64,000 bases of DNA, taken from an uncultured Bacilli bacterium. GTDB lineage: Bacteria; Bacillota_I; Bacilli_A; RF39; UBA660. Shown here in pieces: positions 40,984 through 49,508 of the stretch. The stretch lies in contig CAKOQQ010000005.1 in assembly GCA_934101425.1 (NCBI GenBank), positions 1-64,000 of the forward strand. The letters are read 5' to 3'. The translations under genes and the position numbers were made by a program. The notes beneath the pieces are model-generated. The model worked only from the letters and a program-made list of their open reading frames with translations. It had not been told where the DNA came from and ran no database searches. The number at the start of each line of letters is the position of its first letter. The first letter of the stretch is position 1.

Positions 40984-42374
40984 TTCCTTGTTTTTAATTT
41001 AGATAATATAGCTTTTATCATATCTATATTTAATAATATAGAATATATTAAACATATAATAAAGCCAAATAAATATACAAATATATTATTTGAATAATAT
41101 ACAAGTGTTATAAAGATAAACATAAGTATATTATAGAATATATATTTATCTTTTTGTAATGTTAAGAATTTCTTCATCTTTATTCTTCTATAAATATAAA
41201 CAATAAATGATGAAGCTAATGTAGATATAGCAGATGCCCATAATCCCATAAATTTAATTAGTGCTATATTTACTACTATATTTATAACTGCAGCATAAAA
41301 GGTACTCGTTCCCATTATTTTAGTTTCTTTATATGCAGCAAATATTCCTCCACAAAAACTAGATAAATTAGAATATAGTATTGCTACTATAAGTATTGGT
41401 ATATAAATATAACCGCCTTGATAATTTTTATTTACAAGTAAATTAAAGACAAATGGTAATGCTGCAAGTATCATTATACTTACTGCTATTAAGAATTTCT
41501 TTAAATTTATATATATATCATTATAAAATTCATTTTTATTATCTTCTTTTACTGCTTTAGATGCTGATTCTTTCCAAGCTATATAAAAGAAACTATAAAA
41601 TGTATTTATTATACTAGGAAATTTCGTTGCTACTGAATATATACCATTATATGCAGAACCTAATACTGATACTATTATTAGTCTATCTGATAAGTTTATA
41701 GTTATCCAAGATAGACTATTTGGTACAAGTGGTATTGAATAAGATAGCATCTCCTTCATTTGTTTTTTATCATAGTTTTTAAAGTTAACATATTTATTTA
41801 CTTTAAGCTTATGCATTAGCCAAAGAGATACTAAAGTATTACCAAGTATATAAGCTATAAATAAGCCTTCTTCTTTCATTTTAAATACTACAATAAATAA
41901 AATATTAAATAGTATTGTAAGTGCTCCCGATAAAAATGAAAATACTGAATATATTTTAAATTTACCTTCTCCTCTAGCTATAGAAGCTGCTAGTGTTGAT
42001 AAGATACTTGCTATTATAAAGAATATTAAATAAATTGTATAATCATAATGTATTATACTACCTATTATAAGTATTATTATACTCGATATAATAATATTAA
42101 AAAAGGTGAATAGCATTGACTGACTTATTACTTTAGCTTTTTCTTTTTCATCTTTAGCATCTATTAAGAATCTAAACATAGATTCTTCCATAAGTAATGT
42201 TATAAAAGGAATAATAAATATTGATATTGTATTAAGTAAATCATAATTACCATACTCACTAGTTGATAATAGTGATGTATAAAGTGGTAATAAGAGAAAA
42301 CTTAATACTTGAGTACTACATCTACCAAGAGCAATTATAAATGTATTTTGTAGTAACTTCTTTTTTTCTTGCAT
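40980..42374 (-). CDS. oligosaccharide/lipid-linked flippase (MOP superfamily, Wzx-like)
   Basis: The 464-aa protein has about 14 membrane segments and starts KKLLQNTFIIALGRCSTQVLSFLLLPLYTSLL, the usual start of polysaccharide-biosynthesis flippases. It moves a lipid-linked sugar across the membrane. It is the last gene of the bridge/precursor unit (FemX, racemase, ATP-grasp), so it may flip a precursor of cell-wall or teichoic/capsular type. Confidence 0.85.
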   Translation of the reverse strand: MQEKKKLLQNTFIIALGRCSTQVLSFLLLPLYTSLLSTSEYGNYDLLNTISIFIIPFITLLMEESMFRFLIDAKDEKEKAKVISQSMLFTFFNIIISSIIILIIGSIIHYDYTIYLIFFIIASILSTLAASIARGEGKFKIYSVFSFLSGALTILFNILFIVVFKMKEEGLFIAYILGNTLVSLWLMHKLKVNKYVNFKNYDKKQMKEMLSYSIPLVPNSLSWITINLSDRLIIVSVLGSAYNGIYSVATKFPSIINTFYSFFYIAWKESASKAVKEDNKNEFYNDIYINLKKFLIAVSIMILAALPFVFNLLVNKNYQGGYIYIPILIVAILYSNLSSFCGGIFAAYKETKIMGTSTFYAAVINIVVNIALIKFMGLWASAISTLASSFIVYIYRRIKMKKFLTLQKDKYIFYNILMFIFITLVYYSNNIFVYLFGFIICLIYSILLNIDMIKAILSKLKTRN

Positions 42375-42382
42375 ACCTCACC

Positions 42383-43594
42383 TCAACTATTTTTCCAATA
42401 TCCATTTTTATAATCTTTAAAATATTTTATATCTCTTCTAAGTAAAAAGTAATTTCTTTTTAAATTAGAGTCTTTATTATATTTCATAGGATTAACATGA
42501 TTTTTCCAAAGTGATAATGCTTTAGCTTTAAACTCATCATTTACAATATATTTTTTTACAATACCACGTGGTATAAATGATAACATAACTTCTTTATCAA
42601 TTACTTCAAAATCCAAAGCCTCTTTATCTATTAAATCTCTTTTAAGTATTTCTATTAAATTACATCCAGCAGCACTCATATAATAACTACTTCTACCTTG
42701 TCTAGAATTAATTTCAAGTACTTTAAATTTAGAATCTCTTTCATCATATTTTAAATCAAATTCTGCAAATCCCTTATAGCCTATTTTATTAGAGAATTCT
42801 ACTATTTCATTTATAATACTTTCATCTATTTTAAAAGTACTAAATCCATTTATTAAGATAGCGGCATTACCAACCATATTAGCTTCATGTTCTTGAAGTC
42901 CTATTTGTGCTAATGTGATTCTTTTTACTTTACCAGTGTGATCACTATAAATAACAGCATCATATAAATGACTATCATCACCTGGTATATATTCTTGAAT
43001 TATAAGAGTATCTTTATATCCACCATCTTTTATATTTTTAATTATCTTTTTTAATTCTTCTAGATTTTCCACTTTATATATTTTATTTTTATTAGGAAAA
43101 GATAATTTACGATAACTTACTACATTAGCTGCTTTTACAATAATAGGATAAGTAAATGTTATATTTAAATCTTCATCTTTACTGCAATCATAATACAAAG
43201 TTTTAGGCAAGTTTAACATACCATCATATGTTTTATAAAATAATTCTTTATTTATTATAGTATCAATAATAGAATTATCAGGATAATTAAAATAATACAT
43301 TTTAGATAATATATCTTTATTTTTAGATATAAGTCTAATATAGTTTTCGGTAGAAGAAACAAGTAATATTTTAGAATCCTTGTGTTCATTATAGAAATAT
43401 TCTAATTCACTTAAAAATACTTCTTCATCCCATAAATTATCTATATATTTAGTAATAACTATATTACTTAAATCAGTAAACCATATAGGGTTTTTACCTA
43501 TTAAATAAGCTTTTTTATTATATTTTTCATGATAACACCTCGCCATATAATATGCATTAGCGTCCATACCTACTATAAGTAATTCAAAATCCAT
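42383..43594 (-). CDS. ATP-grasp ligase, D-aspartate-ligase-like
   Basis: The 403-aa protein has an N-terminal nucleotide-fold lobe (MDFELLIVGMDANAYYMARC) and the ATP-grasp lobes with YPIIVKAANVVSYR, IIQEYIPGDDSHLYDAVIY, FDLKYDERDSKFKVLEINSR and GRSSYYMSAAG. It resembles the D-aspartate ligase Asl type of Enterococcus and related carboxylate-amine ligases that add D-Asp to peptidoglycan precursors. The adjacent FemX and racemase genes strengthen this; the exact amino acid is not proven. Confidence 0.75.
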   Translation of the reverse strand: MDFELLIVGMDANAYYMARCYHEKYNKKAYLIGKNPIWFTDLSNIVITKYIDNLWDEEVFLSELEYFYNEHKDSKILLVSSTENYIRLISKNKDILSKMYYFNYPDNSIIDTIINKELFYKTYDGMLNLPKTLYYDCSKDEDLNITFTYPIIVKAANVVSYRKLSFPNKNKIYKVENLEELKKIIKNIKDGGYKDTLIIQEYIPGDDSHLYDAVIYSDHTGKVKRITLAQIGLQEHEANMVGNAAILINGFSTFKIDESIINEIVEFSNKIGYKGFAEFDLKYDERDSKFKVLEINSRQGRSSYYMSAAGCNLIEILKRDLIDKEALDFEVIDKEVMLSFIPRGIVKKYIVNDEFKAKALSLWKNHVNPMKYNKDSNLKRNYFLLRRDIKYFKDYKNGYWKNS

Positions 43595-43605
43595 AAAATA
43601 CTCCT

Positions 43606-44772
43606 TTACATTATTATTTTTTCTTTATTATTTTCTATATATTTTCTAGGTAATCTATTTGTTATTGATACTAATATATGGTGAATAGAATCATTTGCAT
43701 TAGCTGCTACACTTGCAATAGTAAGTGTATTATCAATTATATTAGCACTATCATATAATTTTACACTACTATCTACTTCTGCCATTATATAGTCCATACA
43801 TACAGCTACAACATTATATACTTTATTATTTATTTTTACTTTATTAAAATACTCTGTAATACCATCTGCATGTCCTACTTCTATAGTAGCAATAAAAGTA
43901 TCCTTACGAGCTTTAAATTTTGCTCCGTAACCTACTACTTCACCTTTTTTTAGAGTATTTATATTTATTACTCTACTATGAATACTCATCACTTTTTTTA
44001 GTTTTAAATTGTTATTTAAATTAGTATCACTAATAGTTTTACCAAGTAATTTAATTTTTTTCTTAATATTAAATAATTTTAGTTTTTTTAAACTAATACC
44101 GGCATTATAACTAAATCCATACATAATAAGACCTAATCTAACACCATTAGCATCTCTAAACTTATTATGTTTAACAAGTGACATAGAATTATATAAATGA
44201 ACTATATCTATTTTTGTTAAATCAATTTCACTTGTTATTGTATTAAAATTATTTACTTGTTTATCAAAATATACATCTTCTACTCCACTAGTTGCAAAAT
44301 GAGTATATACCCCTTCTAAATAGATATTAGAGTCTTTTAAAGTATCATATATTTCTTTTACTTCATGTTTATCTTTAACCCCAAGTCTATTCATACCACT
44401 ATTAATTTTTAAATGAGCTTTTACTTTATACTTAGTATCTTTTACTTCTTTAAAATATTCATATGAAATAATTGTTATAGTGATATTGTTTTCTTCTACT
44501 ATTTTAAAGTTATCAGGACTAATATATCCAAAGCATAAAATTGGTATATCTTTATTAAACTTTCTTATACTAAGTGCTTCCTCAAGTGATGAAGTACATA
44601 AATAATTAATTCCAGACTCTATCATCTTATTAACTAAATATTCACCATGTCCATAGCAATTAGCTTTTACTACGCCAAAATAATATTTATATCCACTATA
44701 TGTTTTTATTATTTCTTTTATATTATTTTTAAGTGCATCTACATCTATATTAACGTATGAATCTCTATACAT
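43606..44772 (-). CDS. fold-type III PLP racemase (alanine racemase-like)
   Basis: The 388-aa protein has VNIDVDALKNNI, the PLP lysine in FGVVKANCYGHGEYLV, HLKINSGMNRLGV, VRLGLIMYGF and the C-terminal VVGYGAKFKA and AVCMDYIMAEV catalytic region. It should racemise alanine, serine or a related amino acid. KANCYGHG replaces the usual KANAYGHG and the MDQ becomes MDY, hinting at a specialised substrate. It overlaps the FemX gene by 8 nt and lies beside an ATP-grasp ligase, so it may make the D-amino acid for the peptide cross-bridge. Confidence 0.85.
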   Translation of the reverse strand: MYRDSYVNIDVDALKNNIKEIIKTYSGYKYYFGVVKANCYGHGEYLVNKMIESGINYLCTSSLEEALSIRKFNKDIPILCFGYISPDNFKIVEENNITITIISYEYFKEVKDTKYKVKAHLKINSGMNRLGVKDKHEVKEIYDTLKDSNIYLEGVYTHFATSGVEDVYFDKQVNNFNTITSEIDLTKIDIVHLYNSMSLVKHNKFRDANGVRLGLIMYGFSYNAGISLKKLKLFNIKKKIKLLGKTISDTNLNNNLKLKKVMSIHSRVININTLKKGEVVGYGAKFKARKDTFIATIEVGHADGITEYFNKVKINNKVYNVVAVCMDYIMAEVDSSVKLYDSANIIDNTLTIASVAANANDSIHHILVSITNRLPRKYIENNKEKIIM

Positions 44773-46021
44773 TTTTTAACCTTCTTCTTATTATTTTTCT
44801 TCTTATAGGAATTAGAGTATTAAACATAATATACATAAATTTATTGCATACTAAATCAAATTCCCCAATAAATTCTATGTATTCTCCCCCTAATCTTTTC
44901 TTAAAATTATGAATTCCATATATTGGACTATCTTTAGGTGGATTAGCTTGTCCACTAGTACCAAAGAAATCTATTACTTTATAATTATTATCATATGCAT
45001 CTTTAATAATATTATAGTATAACCAATAATTAGAATTTAAATGTCTTAATGAATTTTCATTTCCACCATGAACAGTCCATACTTTATCATTATATTTAAC
45101 AGTCATGATACTAGATAAAACTACTTCTTTTTTATCCGGAACTAAAGATAAATCTTTTTTTACTTTGTTTAATTCATTTTCTAATTCCTTAATTTTATTA
45201 AGTGATTTTTTACCATCTTTTTCTTTTAAGCTATTTATTTTATTATTTATATCTTCTATTTTATTATTATATATTTTTCTTAAATTATCTATATCTACTT
45301 TTACTATCCAAAGATCACTCATACCTTCTTTATTAAAGATTTCATAAAAACTCTTATAATAACTTTTACTACTGCAAGCGATATTTTCTCTTTTAGCAGT
45401 TTCTTCCATAGTAAAATAAAAATTATCTATATCACTAATATCACCTTTATAAGTAATAAGTTCATATTCATTTTTTTTATTAAGTATTTTTCTCGTAGTT
45501 GCATGAAAATTAGAATATATAGTATCAAAATCTAATCTTAAATCCAATCTAAAAGTAAATCTAGGTTGTTCATTTACAAAATCAATATTATATCCCTTAT
45601 GATGATAACCTAAACTTTTTAATTTTTCAATAATACGATAATTGTCATTACCTATAATATTGCCATCTACATCTAAATCATGTCTTTTAACATCGGGATC
45701 TATTTTAATAAAAATAGCTTTATTAGATTTTGCAAATTTTTTTAATTCTTTAGTAAATGTTTCTAATAGATTAAAATCATTAAAATCAATAACATAACCT
45801 CTAGGAGAATAAAAATAACTATATCCCATTACTAATTCTTTTTTTAATAGTAATGCTGCACATAAAAGCTTCCCATTATCTTTAAGTCCTACATAATAAG
45901 GCTTAAAGTTCTTAGTCTTTTTTATTTCACCAAAATAATAAGATTGCATAAAATGTGATTTTTTATGTTTACTTACAAACTCTTCATACTCATTTTTATC
46001 TATATTACTTATAAATTCCAT
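44765..46021 (-). CDS. FemX/FemAB-type peptidoglycan branching aminoacyltransferase
   Basis: The 418-aa protein has two GNAT lobes: SHFMQSYYFGEIKK, GYSYFYSPRGYVIDFND and RFTFRLDLRLDFDTIYSNFHATTRK, then DFFGTSGQANPPKDSPIYGI near the end, interrupted by a roughly 60-residue coiled-coil arm (about residues 230-290). It transfers an amino acid from aminoacyl-tRNA onto lipid II. It has its own promoter (extended -10 at 46042-46053) and starts the unit with racemase, ATP-grasp and flippase. Confidence 0.9.
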   Translation of the reverse strand: MEFISNIDKNEYEEFVSKHKKSHFMQSYYFGEIKKTKNFKPYYVGLKDNGKLLCAALLLKKELVMGYSYFYSPRGYVIDFNDFNLLETFTKELKKFAKSNKAIFIKIDPDVKRHDLDVDGNIIGNDNYRIIEKLKSLGYHHKGYNIDFVNEQPRFTFRLDLRLDFDTIYSNFHATTRKILNKKNEYELITYKGDISDIDNFYFTMEETAKRENIACSSKSYYKSFYEIFNKEGMSDLWIVKVDIDNLRKIYNNKIEDINNKINSLKEKDGKKSLNKIKELENELNKVKKDLSLVPDKKEVVLSSIMTVKYNDKVWTVHGGNENSLRHLNSNYWLYYNIIKDAYDNNYKVIDFFGTSGQANPPKDSPIYGIHNFKKRLGGEYIEFIGEFDLVCNKFMYIMFNTLIPIRRKIIRRRLKNV

Positions 46022-46041
46022 ATTATCACCTTAATATTAAA

Positions 46042-46053
46042 ATTATATCATAT
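46042..46053 (-). promoter_or_regulatory. extended -10 promoter of the FemX unit
   Basis: ATATGATATAAT on the minus strand, a close relative of the repeated 12-mer, about 20 nt before the ATG, followed by AAGGTGAT. Confidence 0.6.
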
Positions 46054-46064
46054 TTTAATATAAT

Positions 46065-46084
46065 AAAAAAGACCTAGCTTTTTT
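46065..46084 (-). terminator. weak terminator at the end of the polyamine operon
   Basis: AAAAAAG-ACCTAG-CTTTTTT overlapping the stop of the methyltransferase at 46074, with further T on the minus strand. The stem is mostly A-T. Confidence 0.5.
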
Positions 46085-46712
46085 TAGTAATTACAAATAC
46101 TCTAAAAGGTTTAGGTCTAAATATTTTATTTATACTTTTTAATTTTTCAAATGGTGTCATATAATGATATGAACATTCTTCTATTATCTTACCACCACTT
46201 TTATCTATTAGTTTTCTCCAATATGATAATTTTAGAAATCTTTCATCACCATATAATGCTTCATCATCATTAAAGAATTTAGTTGGAATACCTATTACTA
46301 AGTAATCTGCAAATGATAAATGATTTTTAATTATTTTTTTAATATCTGAGTCCTTAAAGTGTTCTAATACGCCATTACTAAATGCTACATCATAATGAGA
46401 ATCCATAACATCTTTAGTAATATCACTTTCAATAAAATTTGGTTTATTACTGCTAGGAAAATCTTTTGCAATCTTTTTAGCAAGAGATAATATCTTTTTA
46501 TCTATATCTACTGCTGTTACATCATAACCAAGAGAGGCAATATAAGTAGATATAATTGCAGTACCACAACCACACTCTATTACTTTTTTATTTGGACTAT
46601 ATTTTTCTATTAAATTAATAAATTTTCTTTTGCTACTTACTTTATATAAAATATAATTATTTAAGTTATCTTTTAATTCTATTTCATTTAAGTATATCTG
46701 ATACCAATCCAT
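46074..46712 (-). CDS. class I SAM-dependent methyltransferase
   Basis: The roughly 212-aa protein has the SAM-binding motif KKVIECGCGTAIISTYIASL, TAVDIDKKILSLAKKIA and SNGVLEHF. No substrate-defining motif is recognised. It is the last gene of the polyamine unit (start sharing an A with the CYTH stop in TAATG), so a polyamine, nucleotide or cofactor substrate is possible but unproven. An alternative ATG lies at 46718. Confidence 0.85.
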   Translation of the reverse strand: MDWYQIYLNEIELKDNLNNYILYKVSSKRKFINLIEKYSPNKKVIECGCGTAIISTYIASLGYDVTAVDIDKKILSLAKKIAKDFPSSNKPNFIESDITKDVMDSHYDVAFSNGVLEHFKDSDIKKIIKNHLSFADYLVIGIPTKFFNDDEALYGDERFLKLSYWRKLIDKSGGKIIEECSYHYMTPFEKLKSINKIFRPKPFRVFVITKKS

Positions 46713-47509
46713 TACCATTTCACCTGTTCTTCAAATGTTAATACTATATAGTCATCCAAATTAATGCCATTATCTAAATATATATCATCAGTATTCATGA
46801 TTTTAGCATCTTCATCCTTGTAACCAAGCTTATTTACCATATCATAAATATCTTCTACTTTCTTACCCTCTATTTCCATATAAGGACTAATTAAAGGCCA
46901 AGAATCTATAACTATATCTAAATCATTATAAGTATAACTTTTTCTATATTTTTCTACTAATTTCTTTTTAGAATATCCCATTTCTTCTAATAACAAATTA
47001 GCCATTTCAAAATTATCACATTTAATTTCTATTTCTTTTACATCATCTATATTATATTCTTTATTAGTATTATAGATATATTTTAATGTTAATTCTACCT
47101 TGTCATTAGACTGTCTTAATCTAATCCATTTAAAGAATCTGTTATTAGAATCTTCTATAATACTAAGTAGTTTAGGATCTAATAAAACTTTAATATCTAC
47201 TTCTTTATTTAATATATAATCTTCTAAAGAATTAGAATTAGTAATTTCTTTAATATAATCTAATTCATTATTGTTTAAAGTAACTTCATATTGTTTAAAT
47301 ATATTAATAATTTTGTTTTTAGAATATTTAGTTTTATTTCTTTCATAATCCATAACACTTAATCTATAAATATCAGAGGGATTATAGCAATCATAAGTAT
47401 ATATTTTTTGTTTAATTTCTCCATTATAAGTGCACCCTAAACTTAATAATTTATCATGTATATTATCATCTATATCTAATAATTTAACTTCTAATTCTTG
47501 TAAATCCAT
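46712..47509 (-). CDS. CYTH-domain (triphosphate tunnel) protein
   Basis: The 265-aa protein has the CYTH signature: the N-terminal QELEVKLLDID (ExExK-type), IRLRQSNDKVELTLKYI, KEIEIKC, LVEKYRKSYTYNDLDIVID and SPYMEIEGKKVEDIY. CYTH proteins are class IV adenylate cyclases, thiamine triphosphatases or tripolyphosphatases. It shares one base with the SpeD stop (TAATG) and one with the methyltransferase start, so it belongs tightly to the polyamine operon. Residues 90-150 form an extra insert of unknown role. Confidence 0.9.
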   Translation of the reverse strand: MDLQELEVKLLDIDDNIHDKLLSLGCTYNGEIKQKIYTYDCYNPSDIYRLSVMDYERNKTKYSKNKIINIFKQYEVTLNNNELDYIKEITNSNSLEDYILNKEVDIKVLLDPKLLSIIEDSNNRFFKWIRLRQSNDKVELTLKYIYNTNKEYNIDDVKEIEIKCDNFEMANLLLEEMGYSKKKLVEKYRKSYTYNDLDIVIDSWPLISPYMEIEGKKVEDIYDMVNKLGYKDEDAKIMNTDDIYLDNGINLDDYIVLTFEEQVKW

Positions 47510-47850
47510 TAAAATTCACCTCTATTAAAACTATTTAATTTATAATTAGTACTTTTAAGTTTATCTTTAATAAGTAAAAGCACATTACTAGGATCCATCT
47601 TAGTTCCACAAGTAAAGGCATCTACTGATACAAAATTATGTTCTGGCCATGTGTGTATAGCTATATGAGATTCAGCTAATACAAGTACTCCACTAATTCC
47701 AACTGGATCAAATTTATGAAATACTAAGTCTACAACATGTAAATGAGCTTCTCTTGCACTAGTAATTAATATATCTTTAATTAAAGATATATCATCAATA
47801 TTACATTTACAATCATATATATCAATAATACTATGTTTTCCTAATATCAT
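47509..47850 (-). CDS. speD: S-adenosylmethionine decarboxylase (bacterial class 1B, SpeD/SpeH)
   Basis: The 113-aa protein has the pyruvoyl-serine cleavage site LAESHIAIHTWPE (Ser61), His66 in the same motif and Cys81 in VDAFTCG, the residues that match Ser63/His68/Cys83 of the Thermotoga enzyme. It makes decarboxylated SAM, the aminopropyl donor for polyamines. The start at 47850 follows the BpsA stop by one base. Together with the upstream BpsA gene it forms the core of a branched-polyamine pathway. Confidence 0.95.
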   Translation of the reverse strand: MILGKHSIIDIYDCKCNIDDISLIKDILITSAREAHLHVVDLVFHKFDPVGISGVLVLAESHIAIHTWPEHNFVSVDAFTCGTKMDPSNVLLLIKDKLKSTNYKLNSFNRGEF

Positions 47851-47851
47851 A

Positions 47852-48958
47852 CTACTCACTAATCCTTATTTTATCATCTTTTATATTATATATATCATAT
47901 ACACTAGTTAAATAGTCACTAGTTACTAAATCATTTTTCTTATCTTTAATCGCTCTTTTTTGTGCTTTACCATATATATCTTCCAATTTATAAGATACTT
48001 TTATAGTATGAGTATCTCTACTTTTTATCATTCTAAATAAACTTTCAGTAAAACATATACTCTTAGAATTAATAGTAATATTATATTTCTTAAGTAATTC
48101 TAAATCACTTTTACTAAATAAACCTTTTAAACTTTGATATTCAGTAAAATTAGGTATTATATCTGTTATATATAAATTCATATCAGTTATAATTCTTTGT
48201 AATGTTATATCTTTTTCCATTGCAGAAGAATATATAGAAGTATATATAATCCCCTCTTTTTTAAGTAAATTAATACATGTATTCATAAAGATAGTAAATG
48301 GTAAAGCTTCTGGTGTTGGATCAGTCATAACTACATCAAATTTACCTCTAAATTCATCTTTTAAAGTATCTGTAACATCAAATGTATAAGCTTCGATATT
48401 TAGTTCATATTTTTTACTCATTTTATTTATATAATCAATTAATCTTTTATCTACATCAAGTACTGTAATAGAAATAGATTTATCATAAAACGCTAATGCT
48501 AATGAAGTTAAATCATCATCACCTAAAAATACTATATTTTTATTATTTACATCATTATTACTAAGCATATATAAAACTCTATTAATAGTAGTTTCTAAAG
48601 TGACTGGTCTTTGATCAAATAAAAGCGTAGGTACTGGTTTATTATTAAATACTTCTTCTAATTGCGATACATCATATTCATTAGTATATACTCTTTTACC
48701 ATTACAAATTGGACATAAATAACTTTTATAGTTTGATATAGTACTTAAATAAAATTTATTATTCTTAAAATAAATAGCTCCATCATTAACCATCTCATCA
48801 AGTAAACGAAGCATTCTTCTTTCACTACCACCAACTCTTCTAACTATTTCAAAAAAAGTTGCAGAAGAAAAAGTATGAAGATAATTTAGTACTTCATCTA
48901 TTTTAGAAATATATAGTTTTTCTTCAAAATCATTCTCTATTACTTTCTTTATATTCAT
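47852..48958 (-). CDS. bpsA: branched-chain polyamine synthase, BpsA-like (DUF43)
   Basis: The 368-aa protein has an N-terminal winged-helix-like domain (about 15-75), a CPIC pair near residue 82, FDQRPVT at 114-120, the SAM-fold motif NIVFLGDDDLTSLALAFY (GDDDL at 146-150), TVLDVDKRLIDYI and the catalytic VVMTDPTPEALPFTI (DPTPE 213-217). These are the signatures of the DUF43/BpsA family, which adds aminopropyl groups from decarboxylated SAM to spermidine nitrogen to make tetraamines such as N4-bis(aminopropyl)spermidine, best known in hyperthermophiles. It is followed by SpeD, its supplier. It overlaps the kinase gene by 29 nt. Confidence 0.88.
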   Translation of the reverse strand: MNIKKVIENDFEEKLYISKIDEVLNYLHTFSSATFFEIVRRVGGSERRMLRLLDEMVNDGAIYFKNNKFYLSTISNYKSYLCPICNGKRVYTNEYDVSQLEEVFNNKPVPTLLFDQRPVTLETTINRVLYMLSNNDVNNKNIVFLGDDDLTSLALAFYDKSISITVLDVDKRLIDYINKMSKKYELNIEAYTFDVTDTLKDEFRGKFDVVMTDPTPEALPFTIFMNTCINLLKKEGIIYTSIYSSAMEKDITLQRIITDMNLYITDIIPNFTEYQSLKGLFSKSDLELLKKYNITINSKSICFTESLFRMIKSRDTHTIKVSYKLEDIYGKAQKRAIKDKKNDLVTSDYLTSVYDIYNIKDDKIRISE

Positions 48959-49508
48959 TTTCTACCCCATCAATAATTCTTTCTACATAAGCATTCATTT
49001 CATCAATACTCATATTATTAGTATCAACTATAACATATTTCATATTATATTTTTCTAAGAATTTAACCATTTTATCAGTACCATCTTCAAAGACAGTTGG
49101 ATCTAGTAAATCTATATCATGTGGATTTCTTTTATAAAGTCTTTTGTATCTAGTTTCACTAGTTGCATAAAGCAAAATAGTTAAATCAGGAGAACACTCC
49201 TTAACTAATATATCATAAATTTCATCTAAATTGCTACTATAGTTCCAATAATAATTGGAAACTAAATGTCTATCTAATATAATATTACCATCATATTTAT
49301 TGACTGCTAGTATATTGCCTAGTCCAAAAAAAGTAGATCTAACTAGTGGACTAGAGTTATATATTTCTTCTAATACTTTATTAAAATCATGTTTGTTAAA
49401 AAAATATTTAGTAGGCTTTTCTATCATATGAAAGTTCTTATGACTAGAAATATATTTACAAACTGTTGTTTTACCGGCTCCGTCCATACCTTCTACTGCA
49501 ATAATCAT
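48930..49508 (-). CDS. thymidylate kinase-like nucleotide kinase
   Basis: The 192-aa P-loop kinase starts MIIAVEGMDGAGKTTVCKYI and has ILDRHLVSNYYWNYS (DRxxxS-type), TRYKRLYKRN and a lid region. It most resembles dTMP kinases but is short and divergent, so another nucleotide or small molecule may be its substrate. It overlaps LysR by 4 nt and BpsA by 29 nt, in the polyamine operon. A housekeeping tmk is likely elsewhere. Confidence 0.75.
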   Translation of the reverse strand: MIIAVEGMDGAGKTTVCKYISSHKNFHMIEKPTKYFFNKHDFNKVLEEIYNSSPLVRSTFFGLGNILAVNKYDGNIILDRHLVSNYYWNYSSNLDEIYDILVKECSPDLTILLYATSETRYKRLYKRNPHDIDLLDPTVFEDGTDKMVKFLEKYNMKYVIVDTNNMSIDEMNAYVERIIDGVENEYKESNRE

